The notes beneath the pieces were generated by a model. That model did no database searches, was not told the DNA's origin, and was given only the letters and a program-made list of their open reading frames with translations. DNA of 64,000 nucleotides, taken from NCBI RefSeq assembly GCF_004345785.1, contig NZ_SLXI01000002.1:413312-477311 (forward strand), read 5' to 3'. Each line of letters starts with the position of its first letter. Within the stretch, counting starts at the first letter, position 1. Source of the stretch: Bisgaardia hudsonensis (GTDB taxonomy: Bacteria; Pseudomonadota; Gammaproteobacteria; Enterobacterales; Pasteurellaceae). This document shows positions 19,564 to 32,540 of this stretch, one piece after another. The position numbers were made by a program, and so were the translations under genes.

Positions 19564-21606
19564 ATGTCTAATCCGTTATTAGTACAAACAGAATTACCAC
19601 AATTTTCAAAAATAAAGCCAGAACATATCAAGCCAGCGGTAGAGCAATTAATTATAGATTGCCGTAAAACGATTGAAACAGTATTAGAACAGCCAATACT
19701 CACTTGGGATAATTTTATTGTTCCGTTAACTGAGGTAAGTGATAAATTAGGTAAGGCTTGGTCACCAGTAGGACACTTAAATGCAGTAAAAAATAGTCCT
19801 GAATTACGTGATGTTTATCAATCTTGCCTACCCTTGTTATCAGAATACAGTACTTGGATTGGACAACATAAAGGATTATACGAAGGCTATTTACAACTTA
19901 AAAATAGTGCTGAATTTTCTAACTATAGTGTCGCTCAAAAGAAAGCGATTGAAAATGCGCTTCGCGATTTTCAACTCTCAGGTATTTCACTACCAGAACA
20001 ACAACAAAAACGCTACGGAGAAATCTCAGCTAGACTTTCTGAGTTAAGTTCTCAATTTAGCAACAATGTACTTGATGCGACAATGGGTTGGGAAAAAATA
20101 ATTGAAGATAAAGAACAATTAAAAGGATTGCCTGAAAGTGCATTACAAGCAGCAAAACAATCAGCAGAAAGTAAGGGGCTACAAGGTTATCGTTTCACTT
20201 TAGAATTTCCAAGCTATTTACCTGTAATGACTTATTGTGAAAATCAAGCATTACGAGCAGAAATGTATGAGGCGTTTGCAACTAGAGCTTCTGATAAAGG
20301 TCCTAATGCAGGGAAATGGGATAATAGTGCGATTATGCAAGAAATTCTTACACTACGCCTAGAACTCGCCAAATTATTAGGATTCAATGATTATACAGAA
20401 TTATCACTTTCCACTAAAATGGCAGAAAACCCGCAACAAGTATTAGATTTCTTAGATAATTTAGCAAAACGTTCCAAAGCACAAGGTGAACGTGAATTAG
20501 ACGAATTAAAAACATTTTGTGAAAAAGAATTTAATGTAACTCAGTTAGCCCCTTGGGATATTAGTTTTTATAGTGAAAAGCAAAAACAGCATTTATATGC
20601 AATCAATGATGAAGAATTACGTCCTTATTTCCCTGAAAATCGTGTTATCTCTGGTTTATTTGAACTTATTAAACGCATTTTTAATATTCGTGCCGTTGAA
20701 CGCTTTGGGGTAGATACTTGGCATAAAGATGTACGTTTCTTTGATTTAATTGATAGCAAAAATAATATTCGTGGTAGCTTTTATTTAGATCTTTATGCTC
20801 GTGAAAATAAACGTGGTGGAGCATGGATGGATGACTGTGTCGGTAGAAAAATTAAAGCTGACGGAACAATACAAACACCAGTAGCCTACTTAACTTGTAA
20901 TTTTAATGCACCTATTGGTGATAAACCTGCATTATTTACTCACGATGAAGTTACGACCCTATTCCACGAGTTTGGGCATGGGATTCATCATATGCTCACA
21001 CAAATTGATGTTAGTGATGTAGCAGGTATTAATGGTGTACCTTGGGATGCGGTAGAATTACCAAGTCAATTTTTAGAAAATTGGTGCTGGGAAGAAGAAG
21101 CTCTTGCATTTATTTCAGGACATTATGAAACGGGTGAACCATTACCAAAAGAAAAACTAACACAATTGCTAAAAGCTAAAAACTATCAAGCAGCAATGTT
21201 TGTATTACGTCAATTAGAATTTGGTTTATTTGATTTCCGTTTACATCATACATTTGATCCTGAAAAAGAAAACCAAATTTTAGATACTTTAAAACAAGTG
21301 AAAGATGACGTATCTGTCATAAAAGGGGTTGATTGGGCAAGAATACCCCATAGTTTTAGTCATATCTTTGCTGGTGGTTATGCTGCTGGTTATTATAGCT
21401 ATCTATGGGCTGAAGTGCTTTCTGCAGATGCTTTCTCTCGGTTTGAAGAAGAAGGAATTTTCAATCCAGTTACAGGACAATCTTATCTTGATGAAATACT
21501 TACCCGTGGTGGTTCAGAAGAACCGATGGAATTATTTAAACGCTTTAGAGGTAGAGAACCAAGATTAGATGCTTTACTAAGACATAAAGGGATTTTGGTT
21601 AACTAA
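19564..21606 (+). CDS. prlC: Oligopeptidase A
   Basis: PrlC (OpdA) is a cytoplasmic M3-family zinc metallopeptidase that degrades short peptides, including cleaved signal peptides. At 680 residues it has the same length as the E. coli enzyme. The zinc motif HEFGH begins at about residue 468, within TLFHEFGHGIHHML. The third zinc ligand would be the glutamate about 26 residues further on (VELPSQFLENW). AAGGAAC stands before the ATG. It ends at a strong terminator. It is probably transcribed alone. Confidence 0.96.
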   Translation: MSNPLLVQTELPQFSKIKPEHIKPAVEQLIIDCRKTIETVLEQPILTWDNFIVPLTEVSDKLGKAWSPVGHLNAVKNSPELRDVYQSCLPLLSEYSTWIGQHKGLYEGYLQLKNSAEFSNYSVAQKKAIENALRDFQLSGISLPEQQQKRYGEISARLSELSSQFSNNVLDATMGWEKIIEDKEQLKGLPESALQAAKQSAESKGLQGYRFTLEFPSYLPVMTYCENQALRAEMYEAFATRASDKGPNAGKWDNSAIMQEILTLRLELAKLLGFNDYTELSLSTKMAENPQQVLDFLDNLAKRSKAQGERELDELKTFCEKEFNVTQLAPWDISFYSEKQKQHLYAINDEELRPYFPENRVISGLFELIKRIFNIRAVERFGVDTWHKDVRFFDLIDSKNNIRGSFYLDLYARENKRGGAWMDDCVGRKIKADGTIQTPVAYLTCNFNAPIGDKPALFTHDEVTTLFHEFGHGIHHMLTQIDVSDVAGINGVPWDAVELPSQFLENWCWEEEALAFISGHYETGEPLPKEKLTQLLKAKNYQAAMFVLRQLEFGLFDFRLHHTFDPEKENQILDTLKQVKDDVSVIKGVDWARIPHSFSHIFAGGYAAGYYSYLWAEVLSADAFSRFEEEGIFNPVTGQSYLDEILTRGGSEEPMELFKRFRGREPRLDALLRHKGILVN

Positions 21607-21622
21607 TAGTTAAAAGCAAATA

Positions 21623-21656
21623 AAAAGTCAATCATATTCTTAAATGATTGACTTTT
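21623..21656. terminator. Bidirectional terminator, prlC / degS
   Basis: A 12-bp perfect stem (AAAAGTCAATCA and its complement) with a 10-base loop and T-rich flank lies between the convergent prlC and degS. Confidence 0.85.
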
Positions 21657-21744
21657 CTTTTATACATATAAATTATAAGATTTTACTTTAACGGAAATAG
21701 TAATTTTAATCACTTTACAATTAATTGATTGTAATTGCCGTTAA

Positions 21745-22773
21745 TTAACTCTGAATAATATATTCTTGAATAGTTACAGGCAGTTTTATCGTTTTTCCCA
21801 TTCGTAATATAACTACTTCTATTGTTGTTCCCGGCTTAGTATTTAAAATCGCTTTCATCATTTGTACTGGCGAGGTTGCTTTTGTATTATTAAATTCAAT
21901 AATAATATCACCCGCTTCTATACCTGCATTATCAGCAGGACTTCCTGCTTGTACATTACTGATTAAAATACCTTTATTTGAGATACCTTGACCATTGTTA
22001 AATAACACATCACTTTGTACACCAAGATAACCACGAATCACACGACCATCTTGAATGATTTTTCTCATTATGTCATTAGCTAATTCAATAGGAATTGCAA
22101 AACTTAACCCTTCTGCAATCTCGGTAGAATCTTTCCCAATACTTAAGGTACTAATTCCTATGAGCTCACCTTTTGAATTAATTAATGCTCCACCTGAATT
22201 ACCTTTGTTAATTGAGGCGTCAGTTTGAATAAAGTTTTGTCTTCCTATATAGTCGCCTACCGCATTTCTTCCTAAAGCACTAATAATTCCCTGTGAAACA
22301 CTTTGTCCCAAGTTATAAGGGTTACCAATAGCTAATACAACATCACCAACATGGGAGTATCTATTCTTTTTCTGTGGTATGGTAGATAAATTATTTGCTT
22401 TAATTTTTAATACTGCTAAATCTGTTAAGCTATCAGAACCGACTAAATCAGCCTCATAAATATGCCCATTTTGTAAAGCTACAACAATTTGATCTGCATC
22501 TTGAATCACATGTTTATTTGTCAAGATATACCCATCTTCTGACATAATTACCCCTGAACCTAAATTATTTACTTTGGTCTGGTAATTACTATTTGCAGTG
22601 GTAAAGGATTGGTTATATACATTGACAACAGCAGGAGACGCTTTTTGCACAGCTGTTCGATATGAGATTACCCCATCATCAAATAAAGTATGATTAATTT
22701 GTGGTAATATATATAAAATAATAGCTGCCGTAGCTAATCCAATTAATGCGGAATGAAGCAGTTTTTTTAACAT
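21745..22773 (-). CDS. degS: Envelope-stress serine protease DegS
   Basis: DegS senses misfolded outer-membrane proteins and makes the first cut in RseA to release sigma-E. The 342-residue protein has one N-terminal membrane anchor (about 8-24), a trypsin-like domain and a single C-terminal PDZ domain, which separates it from DegP/DegQ with two. The triad is visible: His88 in NKHVI, Asp118 in LTDLAVL and Ser193 in GNSGGAL. It follows ribD by 4 bp, so nrdR-ribD-degS form an operon, as in H. influenzae. Confidence 0.93.
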   Translation of the reverse strand: MLKKLLHSALIGLATAAIILYILPQINHTLFDDGVISYRTAVQKASPAVVNVYNQSFTTANSNYQTKVNNLGSGVIMSEDGYILTNKHVIQDADQIVVALQNGHIYEADLVGSDSLTDLAVLKIKANNLSTIPQKKNRYSHVGDVVLAIGNPYNLGQSVSQGIISALGRNAVGDYIGRQNFIQTDASINKGNSGGALINSKGELIGISTLSIGKDSTEIAEGLSFAIPIELANDIMRKIIQDGRVIRGYLGVQSDVLFNNGQGISNKGILISNVQAGSPADNAGIEAGDIIIEFNNTKATSPVQMMKAILNTKPGTTIEVVILRMGKTIKLPVTIQEYIIQS

Positions 22774-22777
22774 ATCA

Positions 22778-23902
22778 TTATCCCTTACGATGATAGATTA
22801 TTTTTATATCTGATGATAATTGCATTAATTTTTCTAATTGCCATTCTGGTGCATCAGCTAATTTTGTTAGCTGTGGTAAATAACACAAGCCTTTTGCATT
22901 AGAACCTAATAGTTTAGGGGCAATATAAACAATTAACTCATCAACTAAATATTCATTAATTAATGCCCCTGCAAGTGTTGCCCCAGCTTCAACCCAGATA
23001 CTATTAATTTGTCTTTTTGCTAATTCGATTAATAATGTTTGCAAATAACTGGCTGAATTTTCTACGTTAAGCTGAATATGTTTGCAAAAATCAGGAAAAC
23101 CTGCAAGCTCTCTTTCCTTTTCACTAACAAGCCATACTGGCGAATTAATTTGAAATAATTTGTGTGTAGGCAAAACTTGATGGTGATTATCTAAGATAAT
23201 ACGAACTGGCTGTCTTAACGTTTCTTTTGGATAATCTTGTTGTAACTGTTCAGAAAATTGTTCCCAACGAATATTTAAGAGAGGATCGTCTGCTAATATA
23301 GTTTGGCTTGTTGATAAAATAGCTGAACTTTTGGCTCTTTCTTGTTGTACATCTTGGCGAGATAATTCATTAGTAATCCATTTACTTTCACCACTTGCCA
23401 TTGCAGTTTTACCGTCAAGGCTCATTGCCATTTTTAGTTGCACAAAAGGTTTGCCTGTTCGCATTCTTGTTAGAAAACCTTTATTCAATAATTCAGCTTG
23501 ATCGGCTAATAATCCTACTTTCGTTTCAACGCCTACATCGGAAAGCATTTTTAATCCTTTACCTGCTACAGTAGGATTAGGATCTGCCATAGCTGCAATA
23601 ACTTTACCTATTCCCGCATCAATTAATCCTTTAGCACAAGGGGGGGTTCGTCCATAATGTGAGCAAGGTTCTAAGGTAACATAAGCAGTAGCACCTTTAG
23701 CATTCTCTCCTGCTTCTCGTAATGCCATAACTTCCGCATGTGCTTCACCCGCTTTAAAATGAAAGCCTTTACCCACAATATTACCATTTTTTACAATAAC
23801 ACAGCCAACGGCGGGATTAGGTGCGGTAGTAAATTGCCCTTTTTTTGCTAACTCAATAGCAAGCTGCATAAACTGTTTATCTTGTGCTGTAAATTGTTGC
23901 AT
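22778..23902 (-). CDS. ribD: Riboflavin biosynthesis deaminase/reductase RibD
   Basis: RibD is bifunctional. The N-terminal deaminase (residues 1-145) and C-terminal reductase (about 150-374) carry out the second and third steps of riboflavin synthesis. The zinc motif is HAEVMAL followed by the PCSHYGRTPPCAKG segment. The reductase half shows MAMSLDGKTAMASGESKWI. The length of 374 residues is normal. The ATG overlaps the nrdR stop in TAATG, which indicates translational coupling. A run of seven C encodes part of the conserved RTPPC motif and is in frame. Confidence 0.96.
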   Translation of the reverse strand: MQQFTAQDKQFMQLAIELAKKGQFTTAPNPAVGCVIVKNGNIVGKGFHFKAGEAHAEVMALREAGENAKGATAYVTLEPCSHYGRTPPCAKGLIDAGIGKVIAAMADPNPTVAGKGLKMLSDVGVETKVGLLADQAELLNKGFLTRMRTGKPFVQLKMAMSLDGKTAMASGESKWITNELSRQDVQQERAKSSAILSTSQTILADDPLLNIRWEQFSEQLQQDYPKETLRQPVRIILDNHHQVLPTHKLFQINSPVWLVSEKERELAGFPDFCKHIQLNVENSASYLQTLLIELAKRQINSIWVEAGATLAGALINEYLVDELIVYIAPKLLGSNAKGLCYLPQLTKLADAPEWQLEKLMQLSSDIKIIYHRKG

Positions 23903-24354
23903 TAAGAATCCTTTAATTTTTCAATTTCCGCACTAAACTGATTAATATCATCAAAACTTAAATAAACTGAAGCAAAGCGAATGTACGCTACTTTATCTAA
24001 AGTTTTTAATTCTTCCATTACCAGTTTACCCACTTCTTTACTTGCTATTTCACGCTCTCCTGTCGCTCGTAATTTATAGATAATATGGTTAATTGATCTT
24101 TCTATATCATCAGAACTAACAGGACACTTTTCTAGTGCATGTAAAATACCATGACGTAATTTGTTTTCATCAAATGGTTGTCTTGACCCATCATTTTTTA
24201 TCACTTTGGGAAGTAATAATTCTGCCGCTTCAAAAGTAGTAAACCGTTCATGGCATACGCCACATTCTCGACGGCGGCGGACTTGATAACCATCAGCGAT
24301 TAACCGACTATCAATGACTTTTGTTTCTTCGGTTAAACAAAAAGGACAACGCAT
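23902..24354 (-). CDS. nrdR: Transcriptional repressor NrdR
   Basis: NrdR represses ribonucleotide reductase genes in response to ATP/dATP. The 150-residue protein starts with a zinc ribbon whose cysteines are at 3, 6, 31 and 34 (CPFC...CGVC). It continues with an ATP-cone domain ([20 protein letters not shown]). It is the first gene of nrdR-ribD-degS. The stop overlaps the ribD start by one base. Confidence 0.96.
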   Translation of the reverse strand: MRCPFCLTEETKVIDSRLIADGYQVRRRRECGVCHERFTTFEAAELLLPKVIKNDGSRQPFDENKLRHGILHALEKCPVSSDDIERSINHIIYKLRATGEREIASKEVGKLVMEELKTLDKVAYIRFASVYLSFDDINQFSAEIEKLKDS

Positions 24355-24544
24355 ATTTTTACCTAATTTACTCTATAAGAAGATTTACTCATTTTAACAA
24401 AGTTTACATAAGTTTACGATTGATTTATAAAATTGAAAATACCCACTTAACAATTAAAATCTGAAAGATTCAAAAATATAACTATTGCACATCAAATAAA
24501 ATTAACCTACTATTACAGTCAAGTATTTTACTTGGAGAAAAATA

Positions 24545-25405
24545 ATGAAAAATCAGCTAATTTGTTATAAAAAAATGCCTATTTGGACAGCGACGACCCT
24601 CCCTAAAATGTTTCAAGAAAAACATAATACAAAATCAGGAACTTGGGCGAAATTAACTGTACTAAAAGGAAAAATTAAATTTTATGTTCTCAATGAAAAT
24701 GGGGATGTATTAGAAGAACATTTATTTACTAGTGAAAAACAAGCAGACTTTGTTCCACCACAGTTATGGCATCGTGTAGAAGCAATTTCAGATGATTTAG
24801 AATGTTATCTTGAATTCTATTGCACTAAGGCTGATTATTTTAATAAAAAATATAATCTCACTGCGACACATTCTGAAGTAAAAGAAGCCGTCAAATTAAT
24901 TAATCCTTGTAAAACTTTAGATCTTGGCTGTGGACAAGGGCGTAATGCTTTATATTTGAGTTCTCTTGGTTACGATGTTACAGCTTGGGATCACAACGAG
25001 CAGAGCATTTCATTTCTCAATGAAATAATGAATAAAGAAAATCTTAAAATTAATACCGCACTTTATGATATTAATTCTGCTAACATTCAGGAAAATTATG
25101 ATTTTATTTTATCTACTGTTGTTTTTATGTTTCTAAATAGACAAGCTATTCCTAATATTATTAAAAATATACAACAACATACTAATAGTGGTGGTTATAA
25201 CCTTATCGTAGCCGCAATGGATACAAAAGATTTTCCTTGTAGCGTTCCTTTTTCTTTTACCTTTAAAGAAAATGAATTAAAAGAATATTATCAAGACTGG
25301 GAATTTATAAAGTATAGTGAAGATATTGGTGAATTACATAAAACAGATGTGAATGGTAATCGTATCAAGTTAAAATTTGTTACAATGCTTGCTAAGAAAA
25401 AATAA
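24545..25405 (+). CDS. tehB: Tellurite methyltransferase TehB with N-terminal cupin-like domain
   Basis: TehB is an S-adenosylmethionine-dependent methyltransferase linked to resistance to tellurite and oxidants. This protein is 286 residues, the Haemophilus form in which a DUF1971-like small beta domain (about 1-95, with [18 protein letters not shown]) precedes the methyltransferase. The SAM-binding motif [19 protein letters not shown] begins near residue 120. TTGGAG precedes the ATG. It ends at a shared terminator with serS. Confidence 0.92.
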   Translation: MKNQLICYKKMPIWTATTLPKMFQEKHNTKSGTWAKLTVLKGKIKFYVLNENGDVLEEHLFTSEKQADFVPPQLWHRVEAISDDLECYLEFYCTKADYFNKKYNLTATHSEVKEAVKLINPCKTLDLGCGQGRNALYLSSLGYDVTAWDHNEQSISFLNEIMNKENLKINTALYDINSANIQENYDFILSTVVFMFLNRQAIPNIIKNIQQHTNSGGYNLIVAAMDTKDFPCSVPFSFTFKENELKEYYQDWEFIKYSEDIGELHKTDVNGNRIKLKFVTMLAKKK

Positions 25406-25422
25406 TCAATTTACTTTATAAA

Positions 25423-25456
25423 AAAATCCCTTTAGTAATACACTTAAAGGGATTTT
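25423..25456. terminator. Bidirectional terminator, tehB / serS
   Basis: A perfect 12-bp stem (AAAATCCCTTTA and its complement) with a 10-base loop lies between convergent genes. Confidence 0.85.
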
Positions 25457-25476
25457 CTATAAGCAATAATCTTTAA

Positions 25477-26775
<1,299 letters not shown>

Positions 26776-26844
26776 TTAATATTTAATTGTCATAAATTCT
26801 TTCTATTCTAGTGAATACCGAGATAACTGTAAACCGCTAAGCCA

Positions 26845-28188
26845 TTATTTATAACGAACTTTATCACTATTTTTATCTAATTCTCTTAATCTTGTTAATT
26901 TTTCACTAATTTGAATTTCCATTCCTCTTGACATTGGGAAGTAAAATTGTGTATTTTTTAGTTCTTCAGGAAAATAATTTTCTCCTGCTGCATAAGCATT
27001 GTCTTCATTATGTGCATAACGATATTCGGCTCCATAACCTAAATTTTTCATTAAATTTGTTGGCGCATTTCGTAAATGTTCAGGTACATCATAATCAATG
27101 CTTTCTTTTACTAATTTTTTTGCTTGATTAAATGCCACATAAACCGCATTACTCTTTGGTGCAACGGCAAGATAAACAATCGCTTGTGCAATGGCTCTTT
27201 CACCTTCTGCCGCCCCTACTCGAGTAAAACAATCCCAAGCAGCTAAGGCTACTTGCATCGCTCTTGGATCGGCATTACCCACATCTTCCGAAGCAATAGC
27301 TAATAAACGTCTTGCCACCGTTAAAGGATCGCCTCCAGCATTAATAATTCTTACATACCAATATAGTGCAGCATCAGGAGCTGAGCCTCTGATAGATTTA
27401 TGTAAAGCAGAAATTAAATCATAAAAACGATCACCTTGTTTATCAAAACGAGCTTGTCTTTCACCTAGAACTTCGCTTAATAAAGTGCGGTCTAAAATTT
27501 TCTCATTTTGTTCTTCTCTCGCCATATCAACCATTAGTTCTAGGCAATTTAATGCAAAACGAGCATCACCATTCACATATTCAGCTAATCGCTCAAGAAT
27601 ATTCTCTTGAAAATTTAACCGCTCTTTACCTAATCCTCTTTCTTTATCTTCAATGGCTTGAGTTAAAACTTGTAATATATCTTGTGATTCTAATGATTTT
27701 AATAAATAGACTCTTGCCCTAGATAGCAAAGCATTATTTAATTCAAAAGAGGGGTTTTCTGTTGTTGCACCAATAAAAATGATCGTTCCATCTTCAATAT
27801 GTGGTAAAAAAGCATCTTGCTGACTTTTATTAAAACGATGTACTTCATCAACAAATAAAATCGTTTGTTTGTTCTCTAGAAGACGTTGTTTTGCTCGTTC
27901 AATCGCTTCTCTAATCTCTTTAATACCACTTGTTACCGCAGAAATATTTTCTACATTTGCATTAATTCTATTCGCTATAATTTCAGCAAGAGTCGTTTTC
28001 CCTGTTCCTGGAGGGCCCCAAAGAATCATTGAATGAATACGCCCCGTTTCTATTGCTCGTCTTAAAGGTTTTCCAATCCCAACTAAATGCGATTGCCCAT
28101 AATATTGTTCTAAAGTGATTGGACGCATTCTCGCCGCTAATGGTTTAAAATCATTATTTGAAAAATCAAAACTAAGATTATCTGTCAT
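26845..28188 (-). CDS. rarA: Replication-associated recombination protein A (AAA+ ATPase)
   Basis: RarA (MgsA) is an AAA+ ATPase related to clamp loaders that acts at stalled replication forks and contacts SSB. The 447-residue protein has Walker [11 protein letters not shown] near residue 57, Walker [11 protein letters not shown] and a sensor region [10 protein letters not shown]. The C-terminal tetramerisation domain has [23 protein letters not shown]. It lies between lolA and serS in the ftsK-lolA-rarA-serS order familiar from gamma-proteobacteria. Confidence 0.95.
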   Translation of the reverse strand: MTDNLSFDFSNNDFKPLAARMRPITLEQYYGQSHLVGIGKPLRRAIETGRIHSMILWGPPGTGKTTLAEIIANRINANVENISAVTSGIKEIREAIERAKQRLLENKQTILFVDEVHRFNKSQQDAFLPHIEDGTIIFIGATTENPSFELNNALLSRARVYLLKSLESQDILQVLTQAIEDKERGLGKERLNFQENILERLAEYVNGDARFALNCLELMVDMAREEQNEKILDRTLLSEVLGERQARFDKQGDRFYDLISALHKSIRGSAPDAALYWYVRIINAGGDPLTVARRLLAIASEDVGNADPRAMQVALAAWDCFTRVGAAEGERAIAQAIVYLAVAPKSNAVYVAFNQAKKLVKESIDYDVPEHLRNAPTNLMKNLGYGAEYRYAHNEDNAYAAGENYFPEELKNTQFYFPMSRGMEIQISEKLTRLRELDKNSDKVRYK

Positions 28189-28268
28189 ATCATACTCTTT
28201 AAAGACTTGTCGAAATTATATTGGCATTAATATTTTTAGCACTAATAGGGCTATTCTTCATAAAATTA

Positions 28269-28290
28269 ACCCCATACAAATGTATGGGGT
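28269..28290 (-). terminator. Hairpin between lolA and rarA
   Basis: ACCCCATAC pairs with GTATGGGGT around a 4-base loop, followed on the minus strand by a weak T-rich stretch. It is a likely, possibly partial, terminator after lolA. Confidence 0.5.
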
Positions 28291-28312
28291 AGTAAATATT
28301 ATAATATATTAA

Positions 28313-28930
28313 TTATTTGTTACGTTGATCATCCACTTCAACGCCTTTTGGAACATCAAATGTGAACAACTTATTCGCTAAACTTGTATTAGTAATATTA
28401 CGTAAAATATAAAGATTAGATTGCCCATCTTTCTCCGTTGTACTAAAGTTTTTTAATACACCGTCTTTTTCAATACGAATATTAAATTGTTTAATTGTAC
28501 TTTTCGCTGACTTCGGTTTGAGAATAAAGGTATCAAACTCTTGCGTTATACTATATTGTTGCCAATGATTAGTATCTGTACTAGTTAATAATACAAATGG
28601 CGTATTATTAATAGCTTCTTTTACCCAATTTATCGTTACTTGTTCAACAAAGGGATCATAAAACCATAATGTTTTACCATCAGCTATAATAGTTGTTTCT
28701 TGAGGTGTTTTATTTTCCATTCTAAATAAATTAGGACGTTTTATTTGTAATTTACCCGATCCTTGTTGTACTTCTTTTCCCATTGGATCACTGACTTTTT
28801 GTGTATAATCCGCTGTTAATTCTGTTATTTTACTTAGTCTAGACTGTAATTCAGTTTTAGCATCCGCAAAAGCAAAATTTGTACTAAAAATTAGTAAAAG
28901 TGCGGTTAATTTTATAGCTATTTTTTTCAT
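28313..28930 (-). CDS. lolA: Outer-membrane lipoprotein carrier protein LolA
   Basis: LolA shuttles lipoproteins across the periplasm from LolCDE to LolB. From the ATG at 28930 it is 205 residues with a clean signal peptide ([22 protein letters not shown]). The frame is open 12 codons further up, but AAGGAT sits 8 bases before this ATG and the upstream extension would spoil the signal peptide. Family features include LTADYTQKV and the hydrophobic-cavity strands [12 protein letters not shown]. It follows ftsK. Confidence 0.93.
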   Translation of the reverse strand: MKKIAIKLTALLLIFSTNFAFADAKTELQSRLSKITELTADYTQKVSDPMGKEVQQGSGKLQIKRPNLFRMENKTPQETTIIADGKTLWFYDPFVEQVTINWVKEAINNTPFVLLTSTDTNHWQQYSITQEFDTFILKPKSAKSTIKQFNIRIEKDGVLKNFSTTEKDGQSNLYILRNITNTSLANKLFTFDVPKGVEVDDQRNK

Positions 28931-29066
28931 TATTTTTATCCTTAAGTTATCTTGGCTTATCATCATACCAATGTGTAAAAACGTTATATTAAATGTTAAC
29001 GATAAAATTTAGAGCCTTATTTTTTAAAATAATTCCATTTATTTATTTTTATCTAAAAAAACAAAG

Positions 29067-31835
29067 TTAATAATCAGTATAAGTTCTTGATAATATCTCT
29101 CGTTTACCATTTTGCATTTCAGAAACAATGCCTTGTTCTTCTAATTGCTCCATTATCCGTGCAGCTCGATTGAATCCTACTCTAAAACGGCGTTGAACAG
29201 CAGAAGTCGATGTGGTTCCTGTGCTTGTGACAAATTCAACCACTTGATCAAAAAGATCATCAACCTCATCCGAACTCTCTCCAAATCCTAAATTTTCATC
29301 AGTATCATCTTCGGTGCTTTCTAAGATATTATCAATATAATCTGGTTTGCCTCTTGCTCGCCAATCATCTGCGATTTTTGCCACTTCATCGTCGCTCATA
29401 AAAGCACCATGTACACGAATAAGTTCTGAAGACCCTTGCCCCGAATAAAGCATATCACCACGTCCGAGCAATGCTTCCGCTCCAGCTTGATCAAGAATCG
29501 TTCTTGAGTCAATTTTACTCGCAACAGTAAAGGCTATTCGACTTGGAATATTGGCTTTTATTAAGCCGGTAATGACATCAACGGAAGGACGTTGTGTTGC
29601 TAAAATCAGATGAATACCTATTGCTCTGGCTTTCTGAGCTAAACGTGCAATCAGTTCTTCAACCTGTTTACCTGCAACCATCATTAAATCAGCAAACTCA
29701 TCAACTATAACAACAATATAACTTAATTTTTCTAATGCTGGAGGCAAGGTATCCATTGTATCACCAGGTTTCCAAACAGGATTAGGAATCGGCATACCTA
29801 AAGCATTATATTCATCAATTTTATCATTAAATCCCTCTATATTACGTACTCTTAAAGCGGAAAGTAACTGGTAACGACGTTCCATTTCATCAACACACCA
29901 ACGCAATGCATTAGCTGCTTTTTTCATATCCGTTACGACTTCTGTCAAAAGATGCGGAATGTCATTATAAATTGATAATTCTACGACTTTAGGATCAATC
30001 ATAATAAATTTAACTTGTTCAGGTTTAACTCTGAAAAGCAAACTTAGAATCATTGTATTGACACCAACTGATTTACCCGATCCTGTTGCACCCGCAACTA
30101 ATAAGTGTGGCATTTTAGCTAAATCAACCACTACAGGCTTACCACTAATATCTTTACCTAATGCCATTGTTAACAACGAATTAGCATTTCTAAATTCATC
30201 ACTATCAAGCACATCTTTCAAAGGAACGGTTTGTCTATGCGTATTCGGGGTTTCAATACCAATGTAAGGTTTACCTGGTATTACCTCCGCAACACGAATA
30301 GAACGAAACATTAATGCACGAGATAAATCTGTATCAATATTTGTTACTTTTGATGCTTTTACACCAGGTTGTAGTTCTAATTCATATCTTGTAACCACGG
30401 GACCAACTAGCACATCTCTTACATTTGCTTTTACGTTAAAATTACGTAATTGTTGCTCAATTCGTTGTGATGTTTCTAAAATTTCTTCTTTGGTAATAGT
30501 ATGAGCCTCCACTGGTCTATCTTCTAATAGATCGAGTGAGGGCATTGGTGTTGTTGGCTTCGCATTAGTAACGGCTTTTTGCTGTAATGCGGGATGAATT
30601 AGTGTATCCTTATAAGAAGCATAATTAACCACTTTATTTTTATCTTCGTCTGTTGGAATTGACGTATCAGCCATAAGATCTTGGCTTTCATTTACAATAC
30701 GGTTAAATGCATCTTCAGCATTGATTTCCTTTGCTCGTTTAGCCATTTGTTGAAGACGTTGCTCTTCTAACTGAGCAAATTCAAGCGCTAGATGATTATC
30801 TTCTTCAATATCATCAATTATATTTTGGATATTATCGACTTCTGATACTGATTTATTCAATAATTCCCTCTCTTGTGAAGGTAAAATTCTTACCTTAGGT
30901 AATACCTCTTCCGTTGTATTATGAGAAAAATCAAGATCACCAATATTATCTATAGCAGGTGGAACTAGATCTATGTTTTTCTGTTGTACTAGATTATCTG
31001 GTATATCAGGTATCACTGATACCGAAGCATTAATATCAGTCGTTAAATCTTGTTCTTTAGGCTGTTCTTTATTTCTTAGTCCGTTGATATTAATAAACTG
31101 ATTGACATCAACTAAATTATCTGAGGCTTTTTGTTCATTTTGTTGCAAATGCTTGGGATTATAAAAAATAATTTCTTCTAATTCTGTTGTCTTATTTATA
31201 TTACCATCATTCTTTAAAGCCAAATCTGTCTCATTTTCTTCTTGTATTGAAAGATCATCATTTTTCATAATCAGCCAATGATAAAATCTTACTAATAAAT
31301 TAATCATTGAAATACCAGAGCATAACAAAAATCCAATGATGATAAAAATTGTAGAAAAAAAGAGTAGTCCAAATTTACCTAATATTGTATAAAAATAGCT
31401 AACAAGAAACGAGCCTAACACGCCACCAGAAAGATAATGCTCAATATCAGAATAACTGGTAGTAAAATAAATTGTTAAAATAACAGAAACACCCGATAAA
31501 AATAAAATTAGTCCAACGCCTCCTAATGCGATCTTTAATTTCGTGATATTTTCACTACCATTTAATAATATATAAATTGGTATAAATACCATTAAAAAAG
31601 GAATTAAATTGCCAGAATAGCCTAAAAAAGTAAATAATAAATCAATTATCCAAGCACCTAAAAAACCTGCTTTATTAATCGTGTATTCATAAGAATTGGC
31701 TACCGACCAAGAATTGTCAAAAGGACTATAACTAGACCAAGCTACAACCAAATAACAACCTATAAATACAGCCAAAATTAGCAAAAGTTTCACAATATAT
31801 TGTTGTGGAGAAAGTCTTTCTATAATAAGTTTCAT
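29067..31835 (-). CDS. ftsK: DNA translocase FtsK
   Basis: FtsK is a division-site DNA pump that resolves chromosome dimers by activating XerCD. The protein is 922 residues, near the H. influenzae length and shorter than E. coli (1329) because the linker is short. About four or five membrane segments lie in residues 15-190. A variable acidic linker covers about 195-420, followed by the RecA-like motor with Walker [14 protein letters not shown] near 580. The C-terminal winged-helix gamma domain, which reads KOPS sites, is at about 855-922 ([22 protein letters not shown]). It lies 9 bp after lrp. Confidence 0.96.
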   Translation of the reverse strand: MKLIIERLSPQQYIVKLLLILAVFIGCYLVVAWSSYSPFDNSWSVANSYEYTINKAGFLGAWIIDLLFTFLGYSGNLIPFLMVFIPIYILLNGSENITKLKIALGGVGLILFLSGVSVILTIYFTTSYSDIEHYLSGGVLGSFLVSYFYTILGKFGLLFFSTIFIIIGFLLCSGISMINLLVRFYHWLIMKNDDLSIQEENETDLALKNDGNINKTTELEEIIFYNPKHLQQNEQKASDNLVDVNQFININGLRNKEQPKEQDLTTDINASVSVIPDIPDNLVQQKNIDLVPPAIDNIGDLDFSHNTTEEVLPKVRILPSQERELLNKSVSEVDNIQNIIDDIEEDNHLALEFAQLEEQRLQQMAKRAKEINAEDAFNRIVNESQDLMADTSIPTDEDKNKVVNYASYKDTLIHPALQQKAVTNAKPTTPMPSLDLLEDRPVEAHTITKEEILETSQRIEQQLRNFNVKANVRDVLVGPVVTRYELELQPGVKASKVTNIDTDLSRALMFRSIRVAEVIPGKPYIGIETPNTHRQTVPLKDVLDSDEFRNANSLLTMALGKDISGKPVVVDLAKMPHLLVAGATGSGKSVGVNTMILSLLFRVKPEQVKFIMIDPKVVELSIYNDIPHLLTEVVTDMKKAANALRWCVDEMERRYQLLSALRVRNIEGFNDKIDEYNALGMPIPNPVWKPGDTMDTLPPALEKLSYIVVIVDEFADLMMVAGKQVEELIARLAQKARAIGIHLILATQRPSVDVITGLIKANIPSRIAFTVASKIDSRTILDQAGAEALLGRGDMLYSGQGSSELIRVHGAFMSDDEVAKIADDWRARGKPDYIDNILESTEDDTDENLGFGESSDEVDDLFDQVVEFVTSTGTTSTSAVQRRFRVGFNRAARIMEQLEEQGIVSEMQNGKREILSRTYTDY

Positions 31836-31844
31836 TGTTATAAA

Positions 31845-32321
31845 TTATTTTAATTGTAAAAAGCTGGTTTGTTTAACTTCTTCCATTACAACGTAAGTTC
31901 TCGTGTCATTAACACCGGGTAAACGTAGTAATGTTGTTCCTAATAATTTTCTATATTCCGCCATATCTGCCACTCTCGTTTTCAATAAATAGTCAAAATC
32001 ACCAGAAACGAGATAGCATTCTTGAATTTCATCTAATTCAAGTACTGCTTTATTAAACTCTTCAAAAACATCTGGTTTTCCTCGAACTAATGTTATTTCA
32101 ACAATTACCAATAACGGTGAATTTAAAAGTTCTGGATTTAAAATAGCTCGATACTCGGTAATAATACCTTGACGCTCTAATCGTTTCACTCGCTCTAAAC
32201 AAGGCGTTGGTGAAAGCCCGACTTTTTTTGATAAGTCAATATTAGAAATTTTCCCATTTCGTTGTAATTCATTCAGAATAGCTATATCAATACGATCTAA
32301 TGCTTTCATTTTTTTATCCAT
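31845..32321 (-). CDS. lrp: Leucine-responsive regulatory protein Lrp
   Basis: Lrp is a global regulator of amino-acid metabolism and surface structures. The 158-residue protein has an N-terminal helix-turn-helix (about 10-55: LQRNGKISNIDLSKKVGLSPTPCLERVKRLERQGII, cut here across two motifs) and a C-terminal RAM ligand domain with ECYLVSGDFDYLLKTR. The neighbour ftsK starts 9 bp after its stop, an order also seen in E. coli. Lrp proteins often autoregulate, but no clear site was picked out upstream. Confidence 0.92.
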   Translation of the reverse strand: MDKKMKALDRIDIAILNELQRNGKISNIDLSKKVGLSPTPCLERVKRLERQGIITEYRAILNPELLNSPLLVIVEITLVRGKPDVFEEFNKAVLELDEIQECYLVSGDFDYLLKTRVADMAEYRKLLGTTLLRLPGVNDTRTYVVMEEVKQTSFLQLK

Positions 32322-32502
32322 AATTAACTGACTCTCCCTAAATATATATTTTTTTAAATGATTATTATAAATCTTAGAACATTATGCTATTTTTTAACAA
32401 AAATGCTACCACTTTTATAGAAAATACTGTTGTAGAGAAAGATTACTATAGATAAATAATAAAATACAGGCTTCAGAGTAAAATTAAAAGTCTAGATAAT
32501 GA

Positions 32503-32524
32503 TTGTAGTGAAAAATCACTACAA
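32503..32524 (-). terminator. Hairpin after radA
   Basis: TTGTAGTGA pairs with TCACTACAA around a 4-base loop, 17 bp beyond the radA stop. The tail is only weakly T-rich, so terminator strength is uncertain. Confidence 0.4.
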
Positions 32525-32540
32525 ATAAACAATAAAATCA

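Noticed and set aside
23641..23647. Run of seven G (C on the coding strand) in ribD as a phase-variation tract
   Set aside because: It encodes the conserved RTPPC zinc motif in frame in an essential gene; the run is short and expected from the amino acids.
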